Positions 21,148 through 28,640 are shown, counted from the stretch's first letter. The stretch: DNA of 64,000 bases from Lysobacter sp. 5GHs7-4 (GCF_021284765.1 NZ_CP089924.1:2746001-2810000); one strand, 5' to 3'. A program made the numbers and translations. The notes: generated from the letters alone by a model not told the origin.

Positions 21148-22281
21148 GTGGCTTCGGTGCGCACGGTGGTGGGCATGTCCGGCGGCGTCGATTCGTCGGT
21201 CGCCGCGCTGCGTCTGCGCGACGCGGGCGAGCCGATCGCCGGATTGTTCATGCAGAACTGGGCGGACGATGGCAGCGGCGATTGCCGCGCCGAAGACGAC
21301 CGCCGCGACGCGGTCGCGGTCTGCGGCCGGCTCGGCCTGCCGATCCACTTCCGCGATTTCTCCAGCCAGTACTGGGACGGCGTGTTCGCCCATTTCCTGG
21401 CCGAGTACGCGGCCGGCCGCACGCCCAACCCGGACGTGCTGTGCAACCGCGAGATCAAGTTCAAGCACTTCCTCGATGCCGCCCACGAGTTGGGTGCGGA
21501 ATTCATCGCCACCGGCCACTACGCCCGCGTCGAACGCGATGGCGGTCGCCAGCGGCTGCTGCGCGCGGCCGACCGCGGCAAGGACCAGAGCTACTTCCTG
21601 CACCAGCTCGGCCAGGCCCAGCTCGCCTCGACGCTGTTTCCGCTGGGCGACCTGATCAAGCGCGACGTGCGCCAGATGGCCCAGGACGCCGGCCTGCCGA
21701 CCGCGGCCAAGAAGGACTCCACCGGCATCTGCTTCATCGGCGAGCGCGACTTCCGCGAGTTCCTCGCGCGCTACCTGCCGGCGCGCGAGGGCGAGATCCG
21801 CGCCGTCGCCGGCGACAGCCCCAACGGCCGCGCGATCGGCCGCCATCCGGGCGTGTTCTATTTCACCCTCGGCCAGCGCGAAGGCCTGAACATCGGCGGC
21901 GTGCGCGGCTTCGAGGCCGCGCCCTGGTACGTGGTGGGCAAGGACGTGGCCAACAACGTGCTGTACGTGGACCAGGGCAGCCAGACGCCCTGGCTGCGCT
22001 CGCAGGCGCTGTGGTCGGAAACCGCGCACTGGATCGACGGCGCGCCGCCCGCGCAGCGCTTCCACTGCACCGCCCAAACCCGCTACCGCCAGCCCGACGA
22101 GGCCTGCGAGGTCGAGGTGCTGGACGACGGCCGCCTGCAGGTGCGCTTCGCGCGCCCGCAACGCGCGGTCACCCCCGGTCAATCCCTGGTGCTGTACGAC
22201 GGTGAGGTCTGCCTGGGCGGCGCCGTGATCGCCGCCACCGACGCACCGCTGGAACACTATCTGAAGGTCCATGCCGCATGA
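21148..22281 (+). CDS. mnmA: tRNA-specific 2-thiouridylase MnmA
   Basis: MnmA inserts sulfur at C2 of U34 in tRNAs for Lys, Glu and Gln. The 377-residue protein has the PP-loop [13 protein letters not shown], the catalytic Cys of [11 protein letters not shown] (near 99) and the second Cys of [12 protein letters not shown] (near 195). It ends [18 protein letters not shown] at 21148 fits the family N-terminus better than a TTG at 21139. It overlaps hflD by 4 nt. Confidence 0.95.
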   Translation: MASVRTVVGMSGGVDSSVAALRLRDAGEPIAGLFMQNWADDGSGDCRAEDDRRDAVAVCGRLGLPIHFRDFSSQYWDGVFAHFLAEYAAGRTPNPDVLCNREIKFKHFLDAAHELGAEFIATGHYARVERDGGRQRLLRAADRGKDQSYFLHQLGQAQLASTLFPLGDLIKRDVRQMAQDAGLPTAAKKDSTGICFIGERDFREFLARYLPAREGEIRAVAGDSPNGRAIGRHPGVFYFTLGQREGLNIGGVRGFEAAPWYVVGKDVANNVLYVDQGSQTPWLRSQALWSETAHWIDGAPPAQRFHCTAQTRYRQPDEACEVEVLDDGRLQVRFARPQRAVTPGQSLVLYDGEVCLGGAVIAATDAPLEHYLKVHAA

Positions 22282-22907
22282 GTTCCACCCGTAGCGCTTC
22301 CCCCGCGATCTCCGAGCGCGTGCTCGCCCTGGCCGGCCTGGTCCAGGCCCTGGCCCAGGTGAGGCGGATCGCCGATACCGGCCAGGCCAATGCCGCGGTC
22401 CTGGGCACGGCCCTGGATTCGGTGTTCCGCATCGACGCCAGCTCGCCGGCGCAGGTCTACGGCGGCACCGAGGCCCTGCGCCCGGGGCTGGTGCTGCTGC
22501 GCGACTACTTCGTGCGCGAAACCAAGGACGAACAGCTGCCGCGCCTGGCGCTGGCGGTGATGCAGCTGGAACGCCGCTTCGTGCGCGACCACGCCATGGC
22601 GCAGCGCGTGCAGGCCGGCATCCGCAATCACGCCGACACCGCGCAGCGCCTGGGCAGCAGCCATCCGGACGTGCTGGCCGCACTGGGCGGCGTGTACGCC
22701 GAAACCCTGAGCCACCTGCGCCCGCGCGTGCTGGTGCAGGGCAATCCCCACTATCTGGGTCAGGCCAACGTGGTCGCCGAGGTGCGCGCGGTGCTGCTGG
22801 CGGCGGTGCGCTCGGCGGTGCTGTGGCGCCAGCTAGGCGGCAGCTTGTGGGACTTCCTGCTGCGCCGGCGCGAGATGGTGGCAGCGCTGAACGCGTATCT
22901 GGACTGA
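22278..22907 (+). CDS. hflD: HflD, high-frequency lysogenisation protein homologue
   Basis: The 209-residue helical protein matches HflD (DUF489): [20 protein letters not shown] at the start, [18 protein letters not shown] in the middle and [20 protein letters not shown] near the end. HflD is a membrane-associated protein encoded next to mnmA in most gammaproteobacteria; in E. coli it binds phage lambda CII. The ATGA overlap with mnmA supports an operon. Confidence 0.92.
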   Translation: MSSTRSASPAISERVLALAGLVQALAQVRRIADTGQANAAVLGTALDSVFRIDASSPAQVYGGTEALRPGLVLLRDYFVRETKDEQLPRLALAVMQLERRFVRDHAMAQRVQAGIRNHADTAQRLGSSHPDVLAALGGVYAETLSHLRPRVLVQGNPHYLGQANVVAEVRAVLLAAVRSAVLWRQLGGSLWDFLLRRREMVAALNAYLD

Positions 22908-22933
22908 GCGGCCGGGGCGGAAGCGCTTTAAGA

Positions 22934-23110
22934 GCAAATCCCCCTAGCCCCCTTTTTCAAAGGGGGAATGCTTCCACGCGACTGGGAGGCGGCGTTTGTC
23001 CCTCTGCCCACTACAGCGCGCTATTTGAAGCACCGCGTTTTGGCGACGGCTCTTACGTGTCCCGCGTTGCGGTTCCCCCCTTTGAAAAAGGGGGGTTAGG
23101 GGGGATTTGC
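22934..23110. repeat. Inverted repeat pair of a C-rich element (AATCCCCCTAGCCCCC type)
   Basis: Arm 22934-22968 and arm 23073-23110 are near-perfect reverse complements about 104 nt apart. Each arm also contains its own hairpin, CCCCCTTT-TTC-AAAGGGGG. The same element is dispersed in Lysobacter and Xanthomonas genomes. It follows hflD and may serve as its terminator. Confidence 0.82.
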
Positions 23111-23194
23111 TTCTGACTTTCGAGCGCCCGGAGCCCACGAGACACTGCAACGGTACGCTTGCCACCGCTCCCTACGTCGACGCGGATGTGACGC

Positions 23195-23317
23195 TCAGAG
23201 CGAGCCGCCTCCGCCGTGGGCCCAGGCCCAGGCCACCGCGGCGATCAGGATCAGGCCCAAGGTCCAGCGCAAAGCGCGGTCGAGCCGGTCGGCTCGGATG
23301 GTTTTGACGTTTTTCAT
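23195..23317 (-). CDS. Possible 40-residue single-pass membrane protein
   Basis: A GGGGGAATGC ribosome-site context precedes ATG at 23317. The short product has a basic N-terminus (MKNVKTIRADRLDRALRW), one hydrophobic helix (TLGLILIAAVAWAW) and the tail AHGGGGSL. This layout is typical of small membrane proteins in this family, but there is no independent support. Confidence 0.42.
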   Translation of the reverse strand: MKNVKTIRADRLDRALRWTLGLILIAAVAWAWAHGGGGSL

Positions 23318-23668
23318 GCATTCCCCCTGTGCGTGCAAATCACACACCAGCACGCGTTTTGCATCTGCGAATGCCGTCACGTCGCCGTGAGGCGCAGCGT
23401 CGCGGAGTGCGACGCGCTTCGCGTCTTCGCATCGCGGTCCTGCGGCGATGCGTCCTGCTTATGAAGAATACGCTGCGCACTTGGAACGCCGGCCAACTAT
23501 GCGGGATCGCAAGATCGGTACACCTGCGCGCGAGGTGCCGCGCCGCGAATCGCGGTTATGCAGGCATCGCCTCATCAAGATGATCGTTCGTGCGATGGCG
23601 TCCTCGGCACCGGCGCAGCATGGCCGCGGCAGTGGGCCGCAACCGCCCTGCCCCGTCCCGCCACGCGA
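23318..23668. other. 351-nt interval without a supportable gene
   Basis: The stretch between the small membrane-protein frame and the HAD hydrolase stop shows only short Arg-rich frames. I see no terminator, tRNA or repeat of note. Confidence 0.4.
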
Positions 23669-24319
23669 CTAACGCGCGTCCAACGCCGCCAGCACGCCAT
23701 TTAGATCCGCGATCGTATCGGCGGCATCGTCGCCCTCGCGCAGTCCATCCCGGCGCAGCAGCAGGCTGCGCATGCCGTAGCGGCGCGGGCCGTGCAGGTC
23801 GGCTTCGGGCGTGTCGCCCACGAACAGGACTTCCGCCGGCTGGCAGCCCAGCCGGCGGCACACCTCGGCGTAGATGGCCGGATCGGGCTTGATCGCGCCG
23901 ACCTCGAAGCTCCAGGCGTAGGCGTCCAGCGCGAACGGCAGCAGGCGCAGCACCGGCGCTGCATACGGCGCGGCCAGGTTGGAGCACAGGCCCAGCTTCA
24001 GCCCGCGTGCGGCCAGGGCCTGCATCACGGCCAGTGTTTCGGGGAACAGACGTATCGAGCCCAGTTCCTCGCCCAGGTCGCGCTGCAACGAGGCAAGGTC
24101 CAGCGACGCGGCGAGCTCGGGCGCTGACGGATCGGCGCCCAACAGCACGGCGGTGTCGGCCAGGTCCAGTTCGCGGCTCATGATCAAGGCCGCGTCTTCC
24201 GCGCGACGCGGCCGCCCGGCCGCCTCCAGCCGCGTCAGCAAGGCCCGGAACGGCGCACGCCGCTCGCCGATGCGCACTAGCGTCCCGTACACGTCGAACA
24301 CCACCGCCCGTATCGTCAT
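23669..24319 (-). CDS. HAD-superfamily hydrolase
   Basis: The protein has 216 residues. Motif I is FDVYGT with the nucleophile Asp9 and a Tyr at the +2 position, as in haloacid-dehalogenase-type members. Motif II is LCSN, motif III is the Lys of GAIKPDPAIY and motif IV is VGDTPEAD. The cap domain spans about residues 15-85. The substrate is unknown. Its first 13 codons and upstream 35 nt are duplicated at 28567-28640, on the far side of the cassette array. Confidence 0.88.
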   Translation of the reverse strand: MTIRAVVFDVYGTLVRIGERRAPFRALLTRLEAAGRPRRAEDAALIMSRELDLADTAVLLGADPSAPELAASLDLASLQRDLGEELGSIRLFPETLAVMQALAARGLKLGLCSNLAAPYAAPVLRLLPFALDAYAWSFEVGAIKPDPAIYAEVCRRLGCQPAEVLFVGDTPEADLHGPRRYGMRSLLLRRDGLREGDDAADTIADLNGVLAALDAR

Positions 24320-24354
24320 CGCTAATCCGCCTGGAACCTGACGCCAGCCTACCG
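24281..24354. repeat. Left copy of imperfect direct repeat flanking the cassette array
   Basis: This segment covers the first 13 codons of the HAD gene and the DNA before it, and matches 28567-28640 in the same orientation. About 35 of the first 39 positions agree, and similarity continues to CAGCCTACC. In the right copy that tail is the 3' end of the HTH regulator gene, so the left copy keeps a trace of the original regulator-HAD junction. Confidence 0.75.
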
Positions 24355-24361
24355 CGTCACG

Positions 24362-24413
24362 CGCCTATGACCGAGTGCAGGGTTCTCCGAGCGGCGGCTT
24401 GACCAATTGCCAG
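24362..24413 (-). repeat. Degenerate terminal attC
   Basis: On the minus strand CAATTGGTCAAGCCG and, 30 nt later, CATAGGC align with the arms AATTCATTCAAGCCG and GTTAGGC of the other sites. The central stem is badly eroded. It is the expected position for the last attC of the array. Confidence 0.42.
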
Positions 24414-24419
24414 GTCGCA

Positions 24420-24788
24420 CTAGCTCACCTCGTAACCTGGAGGGTCAACACCCTCCCATGCCATTGAGTCACGGAATGCCCCCTCCAACCGGGCAAACCA
24501 ACCGCAGTCCATGCCGATGGACATGTGCTCCCCGTGAATCGACAAAAGGCCCCATGGGGCGCCTGGACCGAATCCCTGTTCGCAGTACGCGAACGCTGTG
24601 TTTGACGCGGGGTGCTCGGCGAAAATCCAGCATGGGTAGCTGAGCCCAGGCTCGCCGTAGTCCCAATCGCGTTGCTCGCAACGTGGCGGCACGAGATGGT
24701 GCCGAATGCATGCGATCAGTTCTGGCTGGGAGATGCGAGCGATCTCCTCCTCTACTGCTGTTTCCACATCCGCAGAAGTGATTGGCAT
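24420..24788 (-). CDS. Cassette-encoded protein of unknown function (122 aa)
   Basis: The ATG at 24788 is 7 nt inside the cassette boundary formed by the attC at 24795-24849, which is the usual layout of cassette genes. The protein is acidic, rich in Trp and Cys, with no signal peptide: it starts MPITSADVETAVEEEIARIS, has CIRHHLVPPRCEQRDWDYG in the middle and ends PPGYEVS. It is probably a soluble cytoplasmic protein. I do not recognise the family. Confidence 0.72.
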   Translation of the reverse strand: MPITSADVETAVEEEIARISQPELIACIRHHLVPPRCEQRDWDYGEPGLSYPCWIFAEHPASNTAFAYCEQGFGPGAPWGLLSIHGEHMSIGMDCGWFARLEGAFRDSMAWEGVDPPGYEVS

Positions 24789-24794
24789 GCTGCT

Positions 24795-24849
24795 GTCTAA
24801 CGCCAGGTTGAGTCGCGCCGCGGACGCCGGCTTGAAGGATCAGCTAGGC
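24795..24849 (-). repeat. attC site
   Basis: The plus strand reads GTCTAAC ... GCTAGGC with CGCGCCGCGGACGCCGGCTT between. The second core has one mismatch to GTTRRRY. It ends a short cassette (24850-24942) that has no open frame. Confidence 0.75.
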
Positions 24850-24942
24850 ATGCGTCGCGACGAGTTCGCGACACGCGACCATGACGCCGGGCAAACTCGC
24901 GAACCCGTTGAGGTGTATGTATACGGGAATGCTTAGCATGAG

Positions 24943-25002
24943 GCTTAACGCCTGAACTAAGCCGAGCCGCGAAGCGGCTTCGGCTTGAATGAATTGTTAG
25001 AC
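24943..25002 (-). repeat. attC site
   Basis: Cores GCTTAAC (24943) and GTTAGAC (24996) enclose GAGCCGCGAAGCGGCTTCGG and TTGAATGAATT. It lies 15 nt past the stop of the gene at 25018-25416 and closes that cassette. Confidence 0.93.
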
Positions 25003-25017
25003 ACCACCCCGTAGACC

Positions 25018-25416
25018 CTACGGCCAGTTGCCAACATAAAAGGAGTAGGAGTGCTCCGCGCCAGCGGCGTCTGTGAACACATACTCATCGCACGCACCAA
25101 ACTGTTTAGGCTTTTTTGGTGGACACTCCACAAGGGACCTGACGACTATTTTGTAGTCTGCGGGAACGTTGCGCTGCAACCAATACTTCTGCAAGTCCAC
25201 GCGATGCTCGCGATCCTTTTTGCGCAGATTGCGGCCGGCGACGGAAATGACCACGGGGTCATTGTTAGAGGCGAGCGCTTGGGAAAACTGAAAGCGGGGT
25301 TCCGGTTGGCCCAACGGCGAGACCTCGAACGAGGGGAATGGCTCAGCCGCATACGCCAAAGGGTGCGCCACCGTTAGAAGCACGAGGAGCAAAGTTCGAG
25401 CCACGAAGATCTCCAT
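25018..25416 (-). CDS. Cassette-encoded exported protein of unknown function (132 aa)
   Basis: The ATG at 25416 follows the attC at 25422-25481 by 5 nt; a longer frame would begin inside the attC and is rejected. Residues 1-24 are a signal peptide (ARTLLLVLLTVAHPLAYAA). The mature part has a beta-rich segment and two Cys (CPPKKPKQFGACDEYVF). It is not recognised. Exported products are common among integron cassettes. Confidence 0.75.
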   Translation of the reverse strand: MEIFVARTLLLVLLTVAHPLAYAAEPFPSFEVSPLGQPEPRFQFSQALASNNDPVVISVAGRNLRKKDREHRVDLQKYWLQRNVPADYKIVVRSLVECPPKKPKQFGACDEYVFTDAAGAEHSYSFYVGNWP

Positions 25417-25421
25417 GTGAT

Positions 25422-25481
25422 GCCTAACGACTGAATTAGGCTGCACCGCGAAGCGGCGTCGGCTTGAATGAATTGTTAGGC
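25422..25481 (-). repeat. attC site
   Basis: Cores GCCTAAC (25422) and GTTAGGC (25475), with ACCGCGAAGCGGCGTCGG as the central stem. Both cores match the consensus. Confidence 0.95.
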
Positions 25482-25500
25482 CTATCGCGATGACACTGGG

Positions 25501-25989
25501 TCACTCGTGATCGTAGAGCACGTACATGGCGTAACCGAATCCATCTAACGCTAGATTGAGGACGTCACGGTGCGATCTTAGGTAGAGAATTAGATAGTAA
25601 GGATCGTCTCTTTCCGACGTAACGTACTTTTCGACAATGGAATCCGGACTTGATAGCGCATCATCTATAGCCGGCCCCAGTGCATGCCACGAGAAGTCAT
25701 ATGCCCTCATCACATCGAAGGCCGTTTCGATGGCGTTCAAAGCGGCCCTTATCTGATCTTGCCCGAGGATGGAAAAATTTTCATTCACATAGCCAAGACC
25801 CGCCAGGGTGGACTTGTTTTCCAAGACCCATCCTTCAACGTAAGAGCCGCGACATATGCTCGAGAACCCCTCGGACTCGAGGTGCTTCATAGCGAGTTCG
25901 TTGAACTCGTCATCCTTCGCAGTTATCGGCCCATCCGGGATTTCATCTTCGCGAATGGGGAATAGCCAAGAGTACGAACTTGTTGACAT
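25501..25989 (-). CDS. Cassette-encoded protein of unknown function (162 aa)
   Basis: The ATG at 25989 is 4 nt from the attC boundary at 25993. The protein is acidic and has no signal peptide or membrane segment. It starts MSTSSYSWLFPIREDEIPDG and ends DGFGYAMYVLYDHE. Helical regions alternate with aromatic-rich strands, a pattern like small immunity or Imm-type proteins, but I do not recognise a family. Base composition is AT-richer than the flanking chromosome. Confidence 0.72.
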   Translation of the reverse strand: MSTSSYSWLFPIREDEIPDGPITAKDDEFNELAMKHLESEGFSSICRGSYVEGWVLENKSTLAGLGYVNENFSILGQDQIRAALNAIETAFDVMRAYDFSWHALGPAIDDALSSPDSIVEKYVTSERDDPYYLILYLRSHRDVLNLALDGFGYAMYVLYDHE

Positions 25990-25992
25990 AGG

Positions 25993-26050
25993 GCCTAACG
26001 CCTGAATTAAGTCGAGCCGCGAAGCGGTGTGGGCGCATGAACCATCAGCC
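25993..26050 (-). repeat. attC site with eroded distal core
   Basis: Core GCCTAAC (25993) and the stem GAGCCGCGAAGCGG are intact, but the other end reads ATCAGCC instead of GTTAGGC and the arm is changed to GCGCATGAACC. The stop codon of the neighbouring gene lies inside this eroded arm. Confidence 0.75.
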
Positions 26051-26623
26051 CTCATTCTCACTGAAATCGAAGTAGAGAATGTCGGACCAGAGACCAAGAC
26101 CGATTTCATAGTACGGGGAGAGCGGATCCGGCGCATTGCGCCTGAACAGCTTCGATAGAATCCCTCTTTGCGTAGAGGCGGACTGAGGGATTGGCAAGGA
26201 ATCAATGTCTTCGCCGATCTCCTGAATCTCGGCCAGTAGCGCACTGTTCTTAGCTGCCAAAGAGCCTTCGGTCAGATCGAAGATTTCGCCGCACTCGAGG
26301 ATGAAGTGCTTCCTAGAGTGCGCAGGGGAGTTCAAGAATTGAAGGGCTTCGTCGATGAGGGGGCGGGCTGCGGGGTCGGAGATGCGGTCCAAATATCGGA
26401 TGAAATTTTCCCGTCCACGCAAGTAGTCTCCGGTTATCGCGATCTTCTCGGGCGTTTCCCAGATGGAGGAGCGACACGCCGTAGGATTCCCCGTCAGAAG
26501 AATTTTGAACACAAGCGGAATATCGTAATTGTATTCAGAAACCCCATGAAGCACCTTCTTTTCGCTCCATGCGAGGGACCCTGGAAGGTCGTCGGAAGAA
26601 TATAGGTAGCTGCGATTCGCCAC
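26045..26623 (-). CDS. Cassette-encoded protein of unknown function (192 aa)
   Basis: A GTG at 26623 follows GGAGAGCCA and gives 192 residues; a longer frame would start inside the attC. The product is soluble, helical and rich in Leu and Glu: it begins VANRSYLYSSDDLPGS, includes HFILECGEIFDLTEGSLAAK and ends ILYFDFSENEG. The layout (short, single-domain, aromatic N-terminus) recalls immunity proteins of polymorphic toxins, but no family is assigned. The stop overlaps the following attC. Confidence 0.7.
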   Translation of the reverse strand: MANRSYLYSSDDLPGSLAWSEKKVLHGVSEYNYDIPLVFKILLTGNPTACRSSIWETPEKIAITGDYLRGRENFIRYLDRISDPAARPLIDEALQFLNSPAHSRKHFILECGEIFDLTEGSLAAKNSALLAEIQEIGEDIDSLPIPQSASTQRGILSKLFRRNAPDPLSPYYEIGLGLWSDILYFDFSENEG

Positions 26624-26638
26624 TGGCTCTCCGATGAG

Positions 26639-26697
26639 GCCTGACGCCTGAGTTAGGCCCACCGCTAAGCGGCGTTGGCCTGGATGAATTGTTAGGT
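26639..26697 (-). repeat. attC site
   Basis: Cores GCCTGAC (one mismatch, 26639) and GTTAGGT (26691), with CACCGCTAAGCGGCGTTGG between. This stem has compensating changes relative to the others. Confidence 0.9.
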
Positions 26698-26710
26698 GCG
26701 CTAAGGATGG

Positions 26711-26977
26711 TCACCGAGCGCCCATGCCGAAGTCTACGACCACCTCAGCCCCAAGTGTTTCCAGTATGTGGCGAAGGCTCTCAATGTGCTCCGGCAGTAC
26801 GTCTGGCACCTGCAAGAGCATCCTAGCCCTGATCTGACGCTCGAGATGCTTTCTGGCTCGTGAAGACACAGCGAGAGAACTGCGTAGTCGCCTAGGCAGT
26901 TCAGAGAGAGCATGAACGCCCCATGCGCTCCAGCGGATCTCGTCCCGCCTCCATCCGATTATCGAAAGTGTCGCCAT
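26711..26977 (-). CDS. Cassette-encoded small protein (88 aa)
   Basis: The ATG at 26977 is 4 nt from the attC at 26982. The N-terminal half is basic (RRDEIRWSAWGVHALSELPR, then RRLRSSLAVSSRARKHLERQ). The C-terminal segment PEHIESLRHILETLGAEVVV resembles the end of the ribosomal L7/L12 C-terminal fold, but this is a weak likeness. The function is unknown. Confidence 0.68.
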   Translation of the reverse strand: MATLSIIGWRRDEIRWSAWGVHALSELPRRLRSSLAVSSRARKHLERQIRARMLLQVPDVLPEHIESLRHILETLGAEVVVDFGMGAR

Positions 26978-26981
26978 GCGC

Positions 26982-27041
26982 GCCTGATGTCTGAGTCAAG
27001 CTGTGCCGCGAAGCGGCGTCGGCTTGAATGAATTGTCAGGT
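26982..27041 (-). repeat. attC site
   Basis: Cores GCCTGAT (degenerate, 26982) and GTCAGGT (one mismatch, 27035), with TGCCGCGAAGCGGCGTCGG between and the usual TTGAATGAATT arm. Confidence 0.88.
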
Positions 27042-27146
27042 GACGCTACCCCACCTCGTAGCCAGACGGATTGGGTGTAGGTCTGATGCAACAGATCCCA
27101 GCGATTTCCGGCCCGGCGCCGCAGCGCGCATTGGCCTGTGTTGAAA

Positions 27147-27180
27147 GTTCGCCTGATCGTGCGGTTCGCCTGATCGTGCG
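27147..27180. repeat. 17-bp perfect tandem duplication
   Basis: GTTCGCCTGATCGTGCG occurs twice head to tail (27147-27163 and 27164-27180), 8 nt past the stop of the propeller gene. The 147 nt from here to the attC contain no gene; a frame ending in SGYEVG recalls the GYEVS end of the gene at 24420 and may be a remnant. Confidence 0.8.
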
Positions 27181-27188
27181 GCAAGCCT

Positions 27189-28277
27189 TCAGGGCTTCCT
27201 CACAGCATCTTCTCGGGTGAAATTCGAGAAGGTCTTCCCGTTGAAACGGTACACACCACCCGACGTACCCACCCAAAGAGTTCCATCCCGGTCTTCCAAA
27301 ATGCTTTGCGCATAGGCATTGCCGAGACCGTCTGCGTTCGAATAGTGGGCGAATGATTTTCCATCATGGCGATACAGACCGTCGCCCAAGAGGCTCACCC
27401 AAAGCAAGCCCGCCCGATCTTCTAGCATCGTCCAAACATAGCTGTCGTCAGCGCCAGCCTTCATCGGAAAGTGAGTGAATGCGACCCCGTCGTAGCGACT
27501 CAGGCCGCCATCGCGGGTGCCGAACCAGAGGATCCCAGCTCGGTCTTGCATGATCGCCTGCACGATATCGCTGCCAAGCCCATCGTGCTTGGAGAAGCGG
27601 GCGATGTTGGCTCCATCGTAACGAAAGACGCCCCGGCCATTGGAACCGAACCAAATGTTTCCCTCGCGATCCTCGGCGATGCTCCACATCAGGCTATCCA
27701 CACGACCGGTGATATTTGCCTCAGGGAGCTCAAAATTAGAGAAAGTGCTTCCGTCGTAGCGCGACACTCCACTCGCAGTGCCGATCCAAAGGATTCCCGA
27801 CCGGTCCAGCAGCAGGCTCCATACCTCATCATCGGGTAGCCCGTCGCGCACGGTAAAGTTTCTGAACGACTTGCCGTCGTATCGTGAGACGCCACCCGAG
27901 GTGGCGAGCCAGAGATAACCCTGCCGATCCTGAACGATGCCTCTTACCGTTCGGCCCGCCAATCCTTGTTCAACTGAAAAATAATTCAGGGAGTTGCCGT
28001 CGTACCGCACTACGCCGTCGTCGTTAGTGCCGAACCATATGTTGCCGGCCTTGTCCTGAAAAATCCGGCGTATGTACTGACTGACTTGGGTGGCTTCTGA
28101 CTGCAGGAAGCGGCCTTGGCCGAAGGCAGCGGCACTGGTCGCGCGTACTTCGATAGAGCTTTCGAGTGCAGCAGTTCCGCTTGGAAGAACACCGTTCTCT
28201 TGCCCCTTGGAACACGCCACCAGCGCCACCAGCAACATCCACCACGACGGCCTCAAGATCCAGGCATTGCTTTTCAC
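27189..28277 (-). CDS. Cassette-encoded periplasmic beta-propeller lipoprotein (Reg_prop repeats)
   Basis: The GTG at 28277 follows AGGGAAG and gives 362 residues. A lipoprotein signal (MLLVALVAC, lipid Cys near residue 22) precedes at least six repeats of the two-component-regulator propeller type. Each has the core DRxGxLWxGTxxGVxRYDG, for example DRSGILWIGTASGVSRYDG and DREGNIWFGSNGRGVFRYDG. Such propellers normally form the sensor of hybrid histidine kinases; here the domain stands alone without kinase or membrane helix. It is large for an integron cassette gene. It could be a secreted ligand-binding decoy or scavenger, but that is inference. Confidence 0.82.
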   Translation of the reverse strand: MKSNAWILRPSWWMLLVALVACSKGQENGVLPSGTAALESSIEVRATSAAAFGQGRFLQSEATQVSQYIRRIFQDKAGNIWFGTNDDGVVRYDGNSLNYFSVEQGLAGRTVRGIVQDRQGYLWLATSGGVSRYDGKSFRNFTVRDGLPDDEVWSLLLDRSGILWIGTASGVSRYDGSTFSNFELPEANITGRVDSLMWSIAEDREGNIWFGSNGRGVFRYDGANIARFSKHDGLGSDIVQAIMQDRAGILWFGTRDGGLSRYDGVAFTHFPMKAGADDSYVWTMLEDRAGLLWVSLLGDGLYRHDGKSFAHYSNADGLGNAYAQSILEDRDGTLWVGTSGGVYRFNGKTFSNFTREDAVRKP

Positions 28278-28364
28278 GCGACTTCCCTCTGATTCCGCGA
28301 CGCATTGGCGGCTGCTCGGCCTCGGTAGCAGTCATTAGAAGCGGCGACAAATCTGCCCCCTGCG

Positions 28365-28424
28365 GTCGAACGCCTGAATTAAGGCGAGCAGCGAAGCGGC
28401 GTCGGCTTGAATGAATCGTTAGCC
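28365..28424 (-). repeat. attC site
   Basis: Cores GTCGAAC (one mismatch, 28365) and GTTAGCC (28418), with GAGCAGCGAAGCGGCGTCGG between and TTGAATGAATC as arm. Confidence 0.88.
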
Positions 28425-28428
28425 CCCG

Positions 28429-28605
28429 TCACTCGACCCAGAGTGACTCGCCTGCCCCGGCAACTTGGCCAGTGCGAGTGTTGACCGACCAGGCACCAAC
28501 AACCTGACCTTCACTAGAGTAGCTGACCTGGAAACAGTGCGTGCTATCAACGACGCCTGGGCCAAACGTGCCGTACACGTCGAACACCACCGCCTTGATC
28601 GTCAT
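28429..28605 (-). pseudogene. Chimeric 58-codon frame: HAD 5' end fused to a cassette gene
   Basis: The ATG at 28605 starts MTIKAVVFDVYGT, nearly identical to the first 13 residues of the HAD hydrolase at 24319. From codon 14 the frame continues into unrelated sequence, FQVSYSSEGQVVGAWSVNTR and further to GESLWVE, with the look of a cassette protein C-terminus, and stops just before the attC at 28424. It is a recombination scar; whether it is translated is unknown. Confidence 0.7.
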
Positions 28606-28640
28606 GCGCGCATCCGCCCGTCACCGTCCATCAGCCTACC
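28567..28640. repeat. Right copy of imperfect direct repeat flanking the cassette array
   Basis: This is the partner of 24281-24354. It includes a second HAD start (MTIKAVVFDVYGT) and overlaps the stop of the HTH regulator gene. Beyond the GT of the 13th codon the sequence changes to cassette DNA. Confidence 0.75.

Larger units (their letters stand above)
24362..28605 (-). mobile_element. Integron gene-cassette array without integrase (CALIN), minus-strand orientation
   Basis: Seven sites of 55-60 bp with paired 7-bp cores (RYYYAAC ... GTTRRRY) and conserved inner AAGCCG / GAAGCGG / CGGCTTGAATGAATT segments alternate with short genes, all on the minus strand. The asymmetric arms read in canonical attC orientation on minus, so each attC follows its gene. 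The genes are visibly richer in A+T than their neighbours and mostly of unknown family. No intI or attI is present anywhere in the window. Confidence 0.9.
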
